Part shown: positions 10,021-22,342 of the stretch, one piece after another
Layout: the number at the start of each line of letters is the position of its first letter
Position numbering within the stretch: position 1 is the stretch's first letter
Translations under genes and position numbers: made by a program
Notes under the pieces: model-generated
Told to the model about the DNA's origin: nothing
What the model saw: only the letters and a program-made list of their open reading frames with translations
Database searches by the model: none
Source of the DNA: Amorphophallus konjac
Lineage: Eukaryota; Streptophyta; Magnoliopsida; Alismatales; Araceae
Direction: 5' to 3'
Length of the DNA: 64,000 nucleotides
Assembly (NCBI GenBank): GCA_022559845.1
Contig: CM040118.1
Coordinates: 445,840,053-445,904,052 of the forward strand

Positions 10021-12135
10021 TGGTGAGGACACCATAGCCCGAGTACGGCTCGACTCAGTGAGCCGCCAGTACCTAACACGCAGCACGACTCGGTCGACAC
10101 CGCCCTCTTTGTGGCTGGGGGACAGTCTGGAGTCTCCACCGGAGCTTTGATACTTTAGTACATATTTTTATACGTATTTGTATTTTATACGTATTTGGTC
10201 ATATTTGGTGTGTATTTGGTGTATATTTGGGTTGTATTTTGCTTTGTATTATTTTGGATTTTATATTGAGTCAATGGGGGAATATTGACCAAGTATTTTA
10301 TATTTTTGATTTATTTTGGTCCAAGGGGGGATTAATATGGTCCAAGGGGATTAAAATAACAAAGCCCCTTATGTTGACTTGGAGAGAGGGGCGCCCCCTC
10401 TTTTGTCTCCATACGGGGAATTGTTTAAACTTTGTTTATCCCATTTCCCCATTATACCCCCTTGACCAAGGGTATCCTAGGTCATTTGGCTAGGTCTAGG
10501 GTTTAGTATTTAATGTCTCTTGTTGCATTTTAATCAAAAATTAATGAAGAAAATTTATGTGAATTGCCTTGGGCGCACCCCCCCCTCTCTCCCCTTGTTC
10601 TTGTTCTTCTCTTCCTCCTCCATATTTCTTCAGATCTAGGGCTGAAACCCTAAGATTTCTAAGAGATCTTCCTCCCTTTCTCTTCCTCTTGCTACTGTAA
10701 ACAATCACCGTTGCCGTTGCCGCCGTTCGTGTCGCCATCAAGCCACCGCAACCCGGCTTCCACCTGCTTCCCTGAAATTTGAAATTCCTAGATAGCAGCT
10801 TAGTAAAAAGGCTGGTACGGGAGATCCAACCGTCTGATCGTGATGAGATTTTGAGGGTAGGTTCCTCCCATCGACCATCATTTCCAGTTTAATTTTCATG
10901 CAGATTAGAGTCCGTTTAGGCCCCTTCCCAGCCATTTGTTTTTCCCTCTCATAGTCTACCTATGTGCAGATCTACGAGATAGTCTGTGGTAGCCGAATTT
11001 TCCACCCCCTCAAACGTTATCATAAAAATACAAAAAAATTATGTACGTGACCACCACCCTCCCCCCTCTCTCCACAAAAATCCCCAAGTCTTAGATCCTC
11101 CATTTGATTTTCGGTCAAACCCTATAAACAGGAAGATCCCATTCTGCCCTGTCTATTCTGTGTTCCGGGATAGAGAACTCAGTAAGTTTTTAGTCATTTT
11201 TATTTCCAATCCAGCCGTTGGATGGATATGAAATTCCATTATGTTGAATATCTCTAAGTCCTCTTTCCAACGGCGCTAATCTCGCACCAATCCGACTTCG
11301 GATCTGGTCGTGCCGGCCATTTTTGTGGAGGCGCGCATTTCTACTCCGAGACTGGCCAATAACAAAGGGTCACCGGATAATTCCAGAACAAATACTTCGG
11401 GATAGCTTCAACAACTGCCACTCCCAGGGGTCAACCAGGGATCCTCCACCACCGTCCCGGTGCACCGCCGCCTTCAGAAGATCCCAGGAGACCGACGTCC
11501 CTTTGGACGCCCGTGCTTGCTTTCCAGTCTGCCTGCAATTACAGATTCGGAGCCGCAGCCCGCCACCGCCCGACACGCCGCCAACACGCTACTCGTCAAC
11601 CCCGGAACGGCACTCCGGACCGCTGTTGTGGCCTGTTACCTCCCTGCGTGGAGTGGGCCATAATTTTCATGCTATAATTAATTTACTTATTGTACCGGGA
11701 GTGACAGCTCTCGGTCGAGAAAGTCAACCACGCCCCGAGCGTGGAGGTACACTCGCCACCCCCTTGTCTTACTTGCTTAGCTAGTATAAGTTCTTACTGT
11801 CGCTGTATGTGAGTTAATTATTTCCTAGCTAGTCAAAGTTAATCACCGCTGTGAGTTGTGAGAGACCCGTCCCGTGACTCAGTCCGAGCACGAGAGTGAG
11901 CTGACCACCTGATACTCAAAGCTGGTTACTCAACCATGCAAATCATCACATTTCCCTCGCCGGGGACGACTGTGAGTTAGCGCTTCTTGTTTAGGGGCTT
12001 GTTCGCCTCTTCTGGAGCTCTTTAGGTGCCGCGTTGTAGTGTTGTTGTTGGTCGCGTCGTCTCTTTAGTCGCATCGTCCTATAGAGTCCAAGGTCGCAAC
12101 AAGTCCGAGTCGAGTCCCGTTGTCGTCCCGCATCA
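10021..12135 (+). mobile_element. 5' LTR of element A
   Basis: It starts TGGTGAGGACACC (TGATGAGGACACC in the 3' copy at 46109) and ends CATCA, three bases before the primer-binding site. The first ~820 bp match 46109-46937 closely. It carries GGGGCGCCCC at 10388-10397, a CT-rich block near 10575-10620 and AGATCTAGGGCTGAAACCCTAAGA. Ends, length (2.1 kb) and internal order match the LTRs of element B and solo LTR C, so all belong to one group of chromoviruses. Confidence 0.9.
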
Positions 12136-12138
12136 AAT

Positions 12139-12150
12139 TGGTATCAGAGC
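12139..12150 (+). promoter_or_regulatory. Primer-binding site, initiator tRNA-Met
   Basis: TGGTATCAGAGC is complementary to the 3' end of plant initiator tRNA-Met, the usual primer for minus-strand DNA synthesis in plant LTR retrotransposons. It lies three bases after the LTR end, which fixes that end at 12135. Confidence 0.95.
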
Positions 12151-12429
12151 CGGTTTGAGTCTAGGGTAGTCGGTCCAAGGTGCTCCATTTCATCTGGTAT
12201 ATCCAAAGGTGTTCCCGGAACTATAGGCCACGCCTATTGGGAAAGGGGCACACTTACGTGAGCACGATCTTCAGATCAAACCTCCGCCTCGTACCGGATA
12301 TTGGAGTCTAAGTCGTCCGTCATTTTGCATTAGTCCGTCCATATAGGTCGTAGTGAGTCACCCCTTAGTTCCCTTTAGGTCCCATTGCATGCCCACCCGT
12401 GAGGTGCCCAGTACCATCGCCCTGACACT

Positions 12430-13823
12430 ATGGGTGAACCCCGAGGTGCCAACCCGGGAGGCCGATCACTGGAAGACTTGGTGGCTCTACTCATGGAGCG
12501 CATGGACAGTTCCGACCAAAATCTTAGGGAGCATATGGAGAGGTCTGACCAAACTCTTAGGGAGCATACTGAGCGTATAGAGAGCCGTTTCAAGGCCATG
12601 GAGGACCGCGCTCAGGCTTCCGATCGATCTATCCAAGGTCAAGTTGGAAGGATAGAGAGCGTGGAGGGAATTCCCCGTCGGGAGCTCCTCGGAGCTGTCC
12701 CGACCCCTCAGGAGCCTGCTGCCCAGCCCACCCCACTTAGGGCGGAGGAGCGACAGCCACCTGCCCTCGATGTTGAGGACTACGAGTCCGACAACGATTA
12801 TGGGGGAAATGGCCGACGCCGTCATGGTCACCGACCACCGAGAGATGATGAGGATGAGCGGGTCCTCAGGACTGTGCGAGCAGACCCTCCCACGTTTGAC
12901 GAGTCCTTAGACCCGAAGGTCTACCTCGATTGGGAGGCCGGCATGGACCAGTATTTTGAGTGGTTTGAGATGGCGAACCACCGAAAGTCAAGTTCGCCAA
13001 AATGAAGTTGCTAGGGCAGGCACAGACTTATTGAGGACATGGAGAACCTGTTGTTTCACCGTCAGGAGCCCCAGGTCGACACTTGGGATGAGATGAGGAC
13101 TAAACTCAGGAAGAAGTACCTTCCTGCCACATACCGTCAGCGTCTCATAGACAGATGGTAGAGTCTCACCCAAGGAGATCGGTCCGTCTCTGATTACATC
13201 GCCAAGTTCGATGAGTACTTTCTGCGATGTGATGCCACGGAGGAAAGCTCCTTGACTGTTTCCCATTTTCGGCGTGGTCTGCGGCCACACCTTCAGTATG
13301 AGCTTTCCATCGCAAAGTGTACAAGTTGGAAGACGCGTACCAGGTTGCCCTCGAGGTGGAGAAATTTGAGGCGGAGTTTGCTCCTACCCCATGCCAGGGG
13401 GTCACATATCCACGTGTGTCTGATCCTAGGACCACGCCTGGTTCCTACACTCGGTGGCTTGTGGCCCGCCCCCAAGAAACCCCTCGCCAGGACCTCGCTG
13501 CTCCTAGGCGCCCCCTCTATCCGAGGGATCCTCCCCTTCGCCAGCAGGCACCCGTCCCTGCCCCTAGACCTCCCCAGCCCGCCGTGCCGACTCAACCCCT
13601 ACTTCCTACACCCCCAGTCCATCTTGTGGACAAGGGTAAGGGGCCGATGGCTAGTGGAACATCCCAGGGCTTCGGGGCACAGGGAACTTGCTATAGGTGT
13701 GGTGGGGTTGGCCACTATTCGGCCAAGTGTCCCACTCGAGAGTCGCTTGTTATCTCTGATCCGTCTGCCAGTGACCCCACACCTGAGCTAGTGCCGATCA
13801 GTTACGAGGCTGACCAGACTTAG
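12430..13823 (+). pseudogene. gag: Element A gag (capsid and zinc knuckle), frameshifted
   Basis: The start Met begins MGEPRGANPGG. A coiled-coil-like stretch (12490-12650) with repeated LREHMER/LREHTER precedes an acidic linker and the capsid region (about 12890-13370), recognisable by YLDWEAGMDQYFEW, then LRKKYLPATYRQRLIDRW and SDYIAKFDEYFLRC. The C-terminus has a CCHC zinc knuckle CYRCGGVGHYSAKC (13690-13731), which binds RNA during particle assembly. The frame changes near 12990 and 13315, and in-frame stops occur near 13033 and 13160 (Trp codons changed to TAG or TGA). It was once one Gag-Pol reading frame with the protease that follows. Chromovirus assignment comes from the downstream chromodomain. 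Confidence 0.9.
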
Positions 13824-13899
13824 CGGAGGAGTTCTTTGATGAACTAATGAGGGAGAGCCAGTTGATGTCCCAGGTACCCAGCATCAGGGTGATGTACAG

Positions 13900-14253
13900 T
13901 TGGGTGTAGTCAGGTACATCCTAACCCAACCTCAGGTGAGCGACGACTGGCGTCGTACCACCATCTTCCATACATTTTGTAGGCTGGGAGGAAAGGCCTG
14001 CAAGGTGATCATAGATAGCGGGAGTTGCATTAACGCTATCTCTACAAGCACTGTTAGACACCTTGGTTTGACGCCCGTAGATAACCCTGCCCCTTACCGG
14101 GTATCTTGGGTGGATTCTACTTCCATCCCAGTCAGGCTGCGATGTCTGGTGCCACTGTAGTTCCAGGCTTACCATGATGAGATCTGGTGTGATGTGTTAC
14201 CTATGGAGGTGGGTAGCATTATCTTGGTAGGCCTTGACTTTTTGATCACGATG
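13900..14253 (+). pseudogene. pro: Element A aspartic protease, interrupted by element T
   Basis: The active-site motif IIDSGS lies at about 14008-14025 (D-S-G form of the retropepsin D-T/S-G triad), followed by the hydrophobic ISTSTVRHLGL. A TAG at 14158-14160 and a frameshift break the frame. The final bases, read in the shifted frame, encode a DHDV tail after a degraded G-R-P-W-L region. The next codons (TLQSQ) are found only at 36313, on the other side of element T. The protease releases Gag and Pol products from the polyprotein; this copy is dead. Confidence 0.85.
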
Positions 14254-17200
14254 TGTTGACACTCAAAATATGCTCGATGGCAACCAAGCCTAAATGACAG
14301 AAATGATGCGGCCTGCTGAAGCGAAGAAGCCGAAGGACACCAATGCATCGAAGCCTTCTCATGCTGTCAGAGCCTCAAGTCACCCTGTATGAACACCAGG
14401 GACTCCACCTCGGGAGAATCGAGAAGAATCCACAACAAACCGGTAGTGCTGACAAGCCTGCCCAATGAACCGACATCGACTCGGTCGTGCCGCACGAGCA
14501 ACATCAGTTGTCCGACTAGGGACAAGGGCATACTTGGTGGCTCACCACCTGAAAGAAAGTTCTCCCGAGGTGATAAAGCACCCTTGGCCCTTTCAGAACC
14601 AGGGAATCGAAGGCTCCGTCGGCAGAAGTCCCGGAAGACCCGACACGGCTGCGGCTTCTCAACAAACTAGGCCCATTAATGACCGAATGATCGCCCAGTC
14701 GAGGCGGAATCACTCCGGGTAGTATCCCACTCCCCGAGAAAGCTACCAATGCAAGTCAAGTCGAGCCTGCAGCACAAACCACCGTGCCGAAGGCCACGTC
14801 AGCGGAAAGCCCGCGTGTCCGAGCCGAAGATGCACGAGGTTCCGAAAATAGCCGTTCAGTGGCCTGAAAGCGTTGTCAATGCTTCACGCCATGGTTTCCT
14901 AAGACCAGGGCAAGATAAAGGATCACAGTAACTCCCTGAGCCAGTCTGAGGCCCACTGTCAGACTCGTACCGAGCACACACGATGGAACGGCTTAAATCC
15001 GACACGCCCTCTTCTCGGCGCCCTCTTCCCGGCGTGCAAAGGGCAACCTCTTACCCGGCGCGCTACTCCCACGCCAGGTGAAGCCATGGTCAAGGAATTT
15101 GTGATATATATGTCCCTTGCGTCGAATGCAAAGGGAGATAGAGAGGAGACGAGCCATAAATATAGAGAGCCAGACAGAAAGAGAGAAGAGAAGCTTGGAG
15201 AGGAAGAAATGGTGAGCGAAGAGCCCGTTTCATTTTCGATACTCTATTTCCCTACTGCAGGCTGAGGTGGGTTGGCGGAAGGCGTCTGGGTTTCTTCTTC
15301 TGTCTTTATTCCCCCCTTCTACTAGGATAGCTCTGCGGAGCGATGTAATGAAATGGGCGATAATATGAGCCCCTAGGTTTTCTTCTAGCCGCTATTCTCT
15401 ACTTCTCTCTATTTTCTTTTCTTCCCAAACCAGGGGTCGGTTTCGTGCGACAACGCCAAGCCGCAGTTGTATTTGATCTTCTATGTGATGCCTTCCCTTT
15501 GGGTTTGAATGACTGTGTAGATGCATACTTGAATTATCTTTATTATCCTATTGCAATCCCTTCCCTTATACTCTGTGTGTGATCTTCTGATTTTCCAACG
15601 CCGAATACGCCCTAGTGTTTCTCTGGGCAATATCAACATCATCACCCCTCTCCCCGGGGCTCGCTTTCTAGTGATATGCCTGTATCATGCTCCCATTGTC
15701 TTGGTGGAGGGTTCAATTACCAGAGGAATATACGTCTATGCCTCTCTGGTTGAACCCGGGACCAACCCTTTCTTACTCCTTCTGTCCCTAGCCGTGGGAT
15801 GAGGAGGATGGAATGTCCCTACAATCCGGACGCGTGGTTCCCTCGAATTATCGTATTCCCTATACCCTGCACATCAACTGTATGAAGGGTTACCTTCTCC
15901 AGTCGATTCATCTTAGTTTATGATTTTCGAAGGCTAACCTGCTAATCTGCTAACTAATTAACCAACTAACCAGCTAACGCCATTAGCCCTACATACTCAT
16001 ATGCATATGACTTTTCGTGGTCAATTTATCTACCGAATGCATTTTGCATATATCTCATGTACTCCTACTTTCCTCGATGAGTTTGGTGGCCGGGGAGAGG
16101 GGACATTCCCCATTACGTTTTCAATCACCTTCGGACCATAGGGTCATGTCCCTTGATGATATGTACCCTATGAACTACCAGGTGAACATCAACAGGGTTC
16201 TTAACCCGATATTAAATCCACATTCCCTCGGGAATGGTGGTGGCTGTGGGAAGTGTACCTCTCGTAGGCTAGCCCTTGAGGTATCCTCCCATCTCAGCCG
16301 TCCCTTAATGATGTTTTTCACTCGTGGAGTGTTGATGCCCCTTGTAGGCTAGCCCTCGGGATTTTTCCTCTATTGAAGTCTGTCGGTCACTGTTTGGCAT
16401 TATCGACTTTAAGGAGCGTACCCCAGATACTGTGGGACTGTCTCCACTTCACCCCCGCAACCCCCTGGGCAGGGGGAGGTGCTGCCCAAATTTTGACCGA
16501 ATACTTAGTCTGAATTCGATGAATTTTCAGCTATAAGTCTACTTTAGACTATACTTGAGTAGGAACCTCGCATAAGTCTGGACTTGTTATGTTTGCAGGG
16601 CGCTTGGGACCTAAATAAACCCCCTAATTTTCTCAATCAATACCAAAGTTCTAAGAAATTTGTCGGGCATTTCATTAAAGCCCAAACTAGCCAAGTCTGC
16701 CCTAATCCGGTGCGCCCCTAAACCAGTGCGCCAATTTTCGGCCTGACCCCCCCCCCCCCCCCCCCCCGCGCCGCTTTAGCCTCACACTCATAACCCAACT
16801 CAACCTTCTTGGCCTCCACTCGGTGCACCCCGTGCACGCTGTTTTAACCTCAAATCAGCCCCGCGCCGTTTTAGGCCGTCTCACCTATGCACCGACTCCA
16901 AATGTGCATCAATCTTCCACCTTGCACCGACCCCTGGATTGCACAGACCTCAGACTTCCACCTTGCACCGACCCCCATGTTTGCCCGACCTCATCTTTGC
17001 ATCGACCTGCCACATGCATCAGCCTTTGCCCAAAACCTACACCGACCCCAGTCTATGTCTGCGCCGACTCCTCTTCCTCTCCACTCTGCACCGACCTTCA
17101 TCTTGCACCGACCTTCATCTTGCACCGACCCTAACCAATCCCCTTCATCAACCTTGCACCAACCCAGCCATCCCCATGTACTCCTTTGCACCGACCTAGC

Positions 17201-17421
17201 CACCGCCTTGTGCACATTCATACACCAACCTCATGCATGCATTGACCTTCAAACCCTGCACCGACCTCATCCGTCGTGCATCAACCCCATACTAGCATCG
17301 ACCCTGGGCAGTGCATGAAGTGCATTGACGTTAACCTCCATTCAAGAAGGGCTGTGACTTAATGCATGAAATAAAATAATGCTTTGATCAAAAATAAGAA
17401 AGATGCATTGACTTTATGTGT
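14254..17421 (+). mobile_element. 5' LTR of element T, truncated at its right end
   Basis: It matches 32575-35769 of the 3' LTR closely throughout, including the CAC/GACC-rich block and the poly-C run (here about 20 C at 16748, only 8 in the 3' copy). Identity stops at 17421, where the 3' LTR continues another ~540 bp. The missing end, the primer-binding site and the leader must have been removed together by one deletion that joined U5 to gag. The TATA box of the 3' copy (TATATATAT) reads GATATATAT here (around 15112). Confidence 0.85.
16860..17330. repeat. Short-period TTGCACCGACC repeats inside the LTR of element T
   Basis: The core TGCACCGACC with variable spacers (CCATGTT, TTCATCT, CTAACCA) recurs more than 15 times. 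The same block is in the 3' LTR at about 35210-35670. The two copies differ in copy number and order (the 3' copy has an extra segment near 35280-35310), so the block has changed since insertion. Overlapping frames here encode His/Pro/Leu/Thr-rich strings with no independent support. Confidence 0.8.
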
Positions 17422-19272
17422 GGAACCCGCAAGAGAAATGCTGGCAGCAGTCAAGGGAAAGCAAACCCTGGCCCACCACTTGCAACATGACAAAGCTGTC
17501 ATCCTAACCGCCAATGTGGTAATGGCAGAAGAAGAAGATGTCTTGCTCGACATCCTCCCTGAAGGTGCGTTCGGGGAGACTACAGAAGCCATTCCCAGCA
17601 CTGCAACTATGGATCCATCGGTATTGATGTTACTCCAGAAATACCGGCAAGAGACAGAATTCTTGAAGAAGCAGCTTGTGGAGAAGACGGAGCAGACCTC
17701 AGCTTCCAAGCCGCCTGAGATGCAGGTCAAATCATCACGGGGAGCCGTCAACCAGAGCGACTTCCCACCACTCTATACCCCGCCTCAGCAGGCAGAACCA
17801 AGCTTGGCGACAGCTCAGCAACGCCCATCATAGCCAATGATGCCGCCGGTGCTGCCAAAGGTGCACCAGACACCTCCGCTGTTGCGCCCTCTTCCGCAGG
17901 TGACCACCTTAGTCACTCCCTATCTGCAGCCAGCACATTTCTATCCAGAACCGGTTGATCCAACCGTCATGAATAAGATGATGGTAGAGAGGATGATCGA
18001 GCTGAAGCTTGCTGAACGAAGTGAAGGCGACTATGTCACATTCGATGCCTATAGGGTGCCATACCCGCCACATCATGCTGCTAAGCGGCTCCCTCCTGGG
18101 ATCAGTAAGCCGCCAAAATTCGACAAGTTCAACGGGAATGGATCCCTGAAGGAGTATGTCGCTTACTATATGACCGTCATGGGCGATCTGGCCGCCGACG
18201 AGTTGTATCTACTGAAATTTTTCGGGTCCTCGCTAACGGGGCTCGCATTTGAATGGTACTCCAGCCTTCTGGCCGGGTCGATCAGCGACTGGCCAGATAT
18301 ACCGAAGAAATTCAGAGAGAGGTTTCACGTCACCGAACGGAAGGTCACTGTGGCCGATCTCTACTCAGCCAAGTAGAGGGAGGATGAGACAGCCCTTGAA
18401 TATATCAAGAGGTGGAGAAACCTCAGAATGAGATGCAAGCGGCCCCCGCACCAGGAGGACGCTGTACAAATCTGCAAGCAGAACCTCAGGAGAGAGGTAC
18501 TAGAAAAGATGATTGGCATGAAAATCCGGTCGTTCGACCGCCTGAACAATGTTGTGGCCGAGGTAGAAGCCTTCCTGGCAAGACCTGCCCCGACATCAAC
18601 TACTGCCACTGCACAAAAAGGCAAGGCAACGGAACGGCGCCAAGCGCCTAAAGAAGCAAACGCCCTTGATATCAAGGCATTTGAATAGCAAAAAGACAAA
18701 GGCAAGAAGGCATCTACCCCTCAGCCTGCTAAAACCGAAGATGGCAAAGAGGGTCCCTCGCTCCGGGACAAGATGAAGAAGGCCTACTCTTCCCGAAGGA
18801 GAAGACCAAGATCTTGTTTGACTGGGTTACCCAGTATGATAAGGTCACCATGCCCGAGCCGAAGAGGCCAGAGGACCTGAAAAGAAGAGATAGCCCAAGA
18901 TTTTACCCCTACCACCAGATGCTGGGGCATCCGATCGAAAATTGCTATGTTTTCAAGGATATTATTGAAGGCATAGTGAAGAAAGAAGAGATAGACCTGG
19001 GGGAGTACAAGGTCGACCCTCCACAACCGCATGAAGCGCCTCTAAGGAGAGCCGTGGTCAACATGGTCTCTCTATATCATGCATTACCTGAAGAGACCGC
19101 AGAAGCTAGCACTCAACATACTTATGAAGCCTACTTTCTGGCCCCAATGAAAGAACAAGAGGGATGGCAGCAAGTCCCTGCGAAAACCAAGAAGAAAGGC
19201 ACATCTCGCCCGAAAGTGGGAGTGCGGATCCATGGCGTCACACCTGATGCGCTGGAAAACGCACGTCGTTAA
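17422..19272 (+). pseudogene. gag: Element T gag, N-terminal and capsid region
   Basis: An open stretch with stops at 17831-17833, 18374-18376 and 18686-18688 encodes an acidic N-terminal part, a Pro-rich linker (17760-17950) and a retrotransposon Gag capsid domain from about 18110 to 18560: PPKFDKFNGNGSLKEYV, then the FEWYSSLLAGSISDWPDI-KKFRERF core and a YIKRWRNLR segment. This is the arrangement of plant Gypsy Gag, which assembles the virus-like particle. The original start codon is unknown, because the 5' end was fused to LTR sequence at 17421. The reading runs on to 19268 and resumes after the insertion at about 21304. Confidence 0.85.
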
Positions 19273-21302
19273 TACGTCCCGCTACCAAATTAAAATATCC
19301 GGCCCACAAATTAAATAAATGGAATAGTTAAGTGATGAGACCGAGTCGAATCCACAGGGAGAAGTAGATTTAAAAGTTAAAAATCTTGAGTTTTTAAGAT
19401 TTAAAAATCATGAAAATTGAATTAAAACCGCCTTAGGGTGTGTGAAGGATGTAAAGAAAGGGAAGTGGATGAAAGAACTACGAAAAGAAAATTATAATGA
19501 AACTAGGGTGACATTAGAATGAAAATAACTTTTAAACCGACGAGAATTAGAAGAAGTGACAGAAAACAAAGTTAAAGATCAGAGGGTTAGGAATAACTTT
19601 TATGAAGAGTGTAGAGACAGAAAATGAGAGGAATGAGGTGAAAATTGAGAAAACACGGAACATATGCGCGCGGATGAGCAGTAACAACGTTAAAGATAGA
19701 ACTATGGAAAAATTAAAATAACTCAAAAATCGAGAAAAATTGGTGGAAGTGGTAGAAGAATAAAAGTTAGATCTATAAGAGAGTAACAACTTTCATGAAG
19801 AACTCAGAATGAAAAGAGAACTGGAAGGACTTCAAAATGGAGAAATTACAGAAGATATCAACTCAGATGAATAGTAACCGATCAGGATAGAACTTAGAAA
19901 AATGTGCAATAACTTAAAAATGAGGAGGAATTAAAGAAAATGGTAAAAATAGAAAATGTGTAGAATTGAAATATGAACAACTTTGAAGAAGACAAGAAAT
20001 TGAAATAACGATTAGAAAAATACATAAATGGCTATGAAATGTTAAAATCTTAAGAACTTGTAATAACCATCACTCAAAATTCCAAAACTTCTAATAATTT
20101 AAATGAATAATAAGATTGAAAAAAATTAAAACCTGAAGGGGCCTCCTGCCCCTCTCTCTCTCCTTGCTTCTTCCATAACACCAAATTAACTCTCACAAAT
20201 TTCTCACAGGCTTTCACAAAAATAAATGACAACAATAGAACTTAAAAACGTATTACAAAGCTTCTTCCTCTAAACCACATCCCCACCCCTCCTTTTATAG
20301 GCTTTACACTAGCCTCTGTCCTCTATGAATTGCTCTCTTCTTTGCCGTGTGAAGACGTGAAGGGTGCGACTTTGACCATCGACCGTGTGAAAATCATATG
20401 CCTGCCGCTTTGTCTGCCGAAGGAGCCTGTGTGTTTGGCATTGCAAGGCCCTTGCCGACATGAGGGGGCTGCATGGCCCACGTCGCCCACCTCCACCTTT
20501 GCACGTTCGTCGCCTGCCATTTGCCCGCGTGAGAACACGCGTTGGCCAGCCACATGCTGACCCGCCATGTGAAGCCCGCTTGTGCATGCATGCCTCAAAG
20601 CATCGTCGTCTGTGCAGTTTTGACCCAGCCAACGCATTTGACACGTCTTGGCCAGCTGTTGAAGACCGCCCGAAGCCAGCTCTTGGCTCGCATTGAAGCC
20701 CCCGCGACCACGTTGCAACGCCTGCCGAAGAAGCCACGTTTGCATGACTTCATCCAACGTGAAAACCTCCTACGTGAAGACTTCAACGATATGAAGCCTC
20801 CTGCATGCATTGAACTTAAAGGCATTGAATTGAAGCCTTCACGTATGTGATACGTGTATAACCCAACACAAATTAAATGCAGCCTATCTATATATCTTAT
20901 ATTTGAAGTCTTCCCTTGCTTACGTGATGTATATATCATATATATCTTTTATATCTATATATATATCATATATATCTTTATGTATATTATATATATATCT
21001 ATATCTATATATATATATCTAGATATATAAATAATTATTTTATTTTTTTCTTTTTATTTTATTTGAATTAGGATTGGGCTTGGTCGGCATTGCATTTTGG
21101 CTCATTGTTCCGCAGACTCGTGGAGTTCTTGTCGAGTGCCTGCAAAATAACATATTTATTGATCAAATTATAATAATTTCATCAAACTCAGTATTTTGAT
21201 CGAAAATTGATATTAAGTGTGATATGTGCATAATTATTACCATTAAAGCTCGTAAAAAGTGTGAATATCATAAATTAACATGTATAAATGCGCACTTATC
21301 AA
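19269..21302. mobile_element. Unclassified AT-rich insertion in element T gag
   Basis: About 2 kb separates two parts of gag that read on in the same sense (…RR before, TPRPP after). Base composition changes sharply: AT-rich 19270-20290, a GC-rich block 20300-20850 with repeated GAAGCC/TGCATGCAT words, an (AT)n tract near 20935-21030 and an AT-rich end. The ends are short imperfect inverted repeats (left TTAATACGT, right ACTTATCAA). Open frames in the GC-rich block overlap on both strands and show no domain. I could not find a TSD and do not recognise the family. Confidence 0.6.
20933..21033. repeat. (AT)n simple repeat
   Basis: Repeated TATATATCTATATATATATC and similar, near the right end of the unclassified insertion. 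Tracts of this kind are unstable and may mark the age or folding of the insert. Confidence 0.9.
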
Positions 21303-22342
21303 CACCACGCCCCCCTCTGCCAGTGGCAACACCTATGTGGACCAATCCACCTGCAGTCATCAGAATACCTACGCACAACCGGAGGAGGTAGACTCCATTG
21401 CCAATGGTCAAGGAAATTAGTCCAGAAGCCCGGCGGGTGCAAGACTATATAAATGGGCTAGATGAATATGTACAGCCCAAACTAGAGCCTTTACTGGTAC
21501 GGGATTATGTCCCGTGGCAGGAATTAGAACAACTTTCACTAAAGCAGGAAGAGGAAGCTGACAAAGTATCGGACAAGGATGGCAGCCTGTTCTAGGGGCA
21601 AGCACCAGCTGAAGAAAAGAAAAGAAGACGAAGAAAGAAAAGAAAGGCCAGCAAGGCTATAAAGGATACAGTCCTTTCTTGTAACACCTTCTCTGCTCTG
21701 TTCAATTTGCCCGGTGAAGAGGACGAGGAGGAAATATGCTTTATGCCCGTCGCCGGGGCAAGTCAGGCCGAAGCCGCAACTACTGCACATGCAACCCGGT
21801 CGGGCAGAAGATGGGGGCGTCAGACGCCCGCCAACCACAATATCATCTTCAGGGGGGAACATCCCTATAAGATACCCCCTCTGGAGGTCAGGGGAGTCCA
21901 GATCCCTCCTCCGTCAGGCCTATACAACCAGAGTGGGGGCAACACTGCTACCCCCTCCTTCCTGGAATTCCTAAAGATGTCAAAGGGGAAGCAGCCATGC
22001 CAGGATGCCGACCCTACAACTGGGGGCATTCACCCGTAGCTCCAGCAATCTTCTGGATTTCCAGATGAAGAAGAAATTTGCCCGACGGCAGCCAATGAGG
22101 GACAGTAGGAAGACGACCCCAAGTAGAAGGGTGCAGCCTCAGAGCCCGATGAAGTAGGCCCATCAAGGGCCACAGTTCAAGACTCTCCCAAGCCCAGGTG
22201 GGCAGAAGAAATGAAACTATCCAATGTCTGAGTAGGAAGCCGGGTAGTTAAGCTGTTGAAAAAGCTCCCGGCGAGATTCACTGTTTGGGAAATTCTCTCT
22301 CTGAGTGAAGAGACCCGACAGGCGATTATTACCGCTCTGTAG
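21303..22342 (+). pseudogene. gag: Element T Gag C-terminus and Gag-Pol linker
   Basis: Reading resumes as TPRPPLPVATPMW, then ISPEARRVQDYINGLDEYVQPKLEP and RDYVPWQELEQLSLKQEEE, followed by a Lys/Arg-rich run (KKRRRRKKRKASK, after a stop at 21593-21595). The next frame holds GEHPYKIPPLEVRGVQIPPPSG. No CCHC zinc knuckle is visible; the basic run may have served RNA binding. Stops and a frameshift near 21690 break it. The placement between capsid and protease fits the polyprotein order of Tat elements. Confidence 0.65.

Noticed and set aside
12139..12150. tRNA-Met gene fragments at the TGGTATCAGAGC sites
   Set aside because: Each lies 2-3 bases behind an LTR end and has no tRNA body; they are primer-binding sites.
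16823..17318. His/Pro/Thr-rich frames in the LTR of T
   Set aside because: They are read-through of the TGCACCGACC short-period repeat; the 3' LTR copy gives different, equally unsupported frames.
17422..17434. TGGAACCCGCAAG as primer-binding site of element T
   Set aside because: It starts with TGG, but the preceding bases do not end in CA and the 3' LTR continues past the matching point; a deletion junction explains it better.
20300..20850. Coding exon in the GC-rich block of the 2-kb insertion
   Set aside because: Frames of similar length exist on both strands and in several phases, Cys/Arg/His-rich from GCATGC words; no domain or splice pattern stands out.
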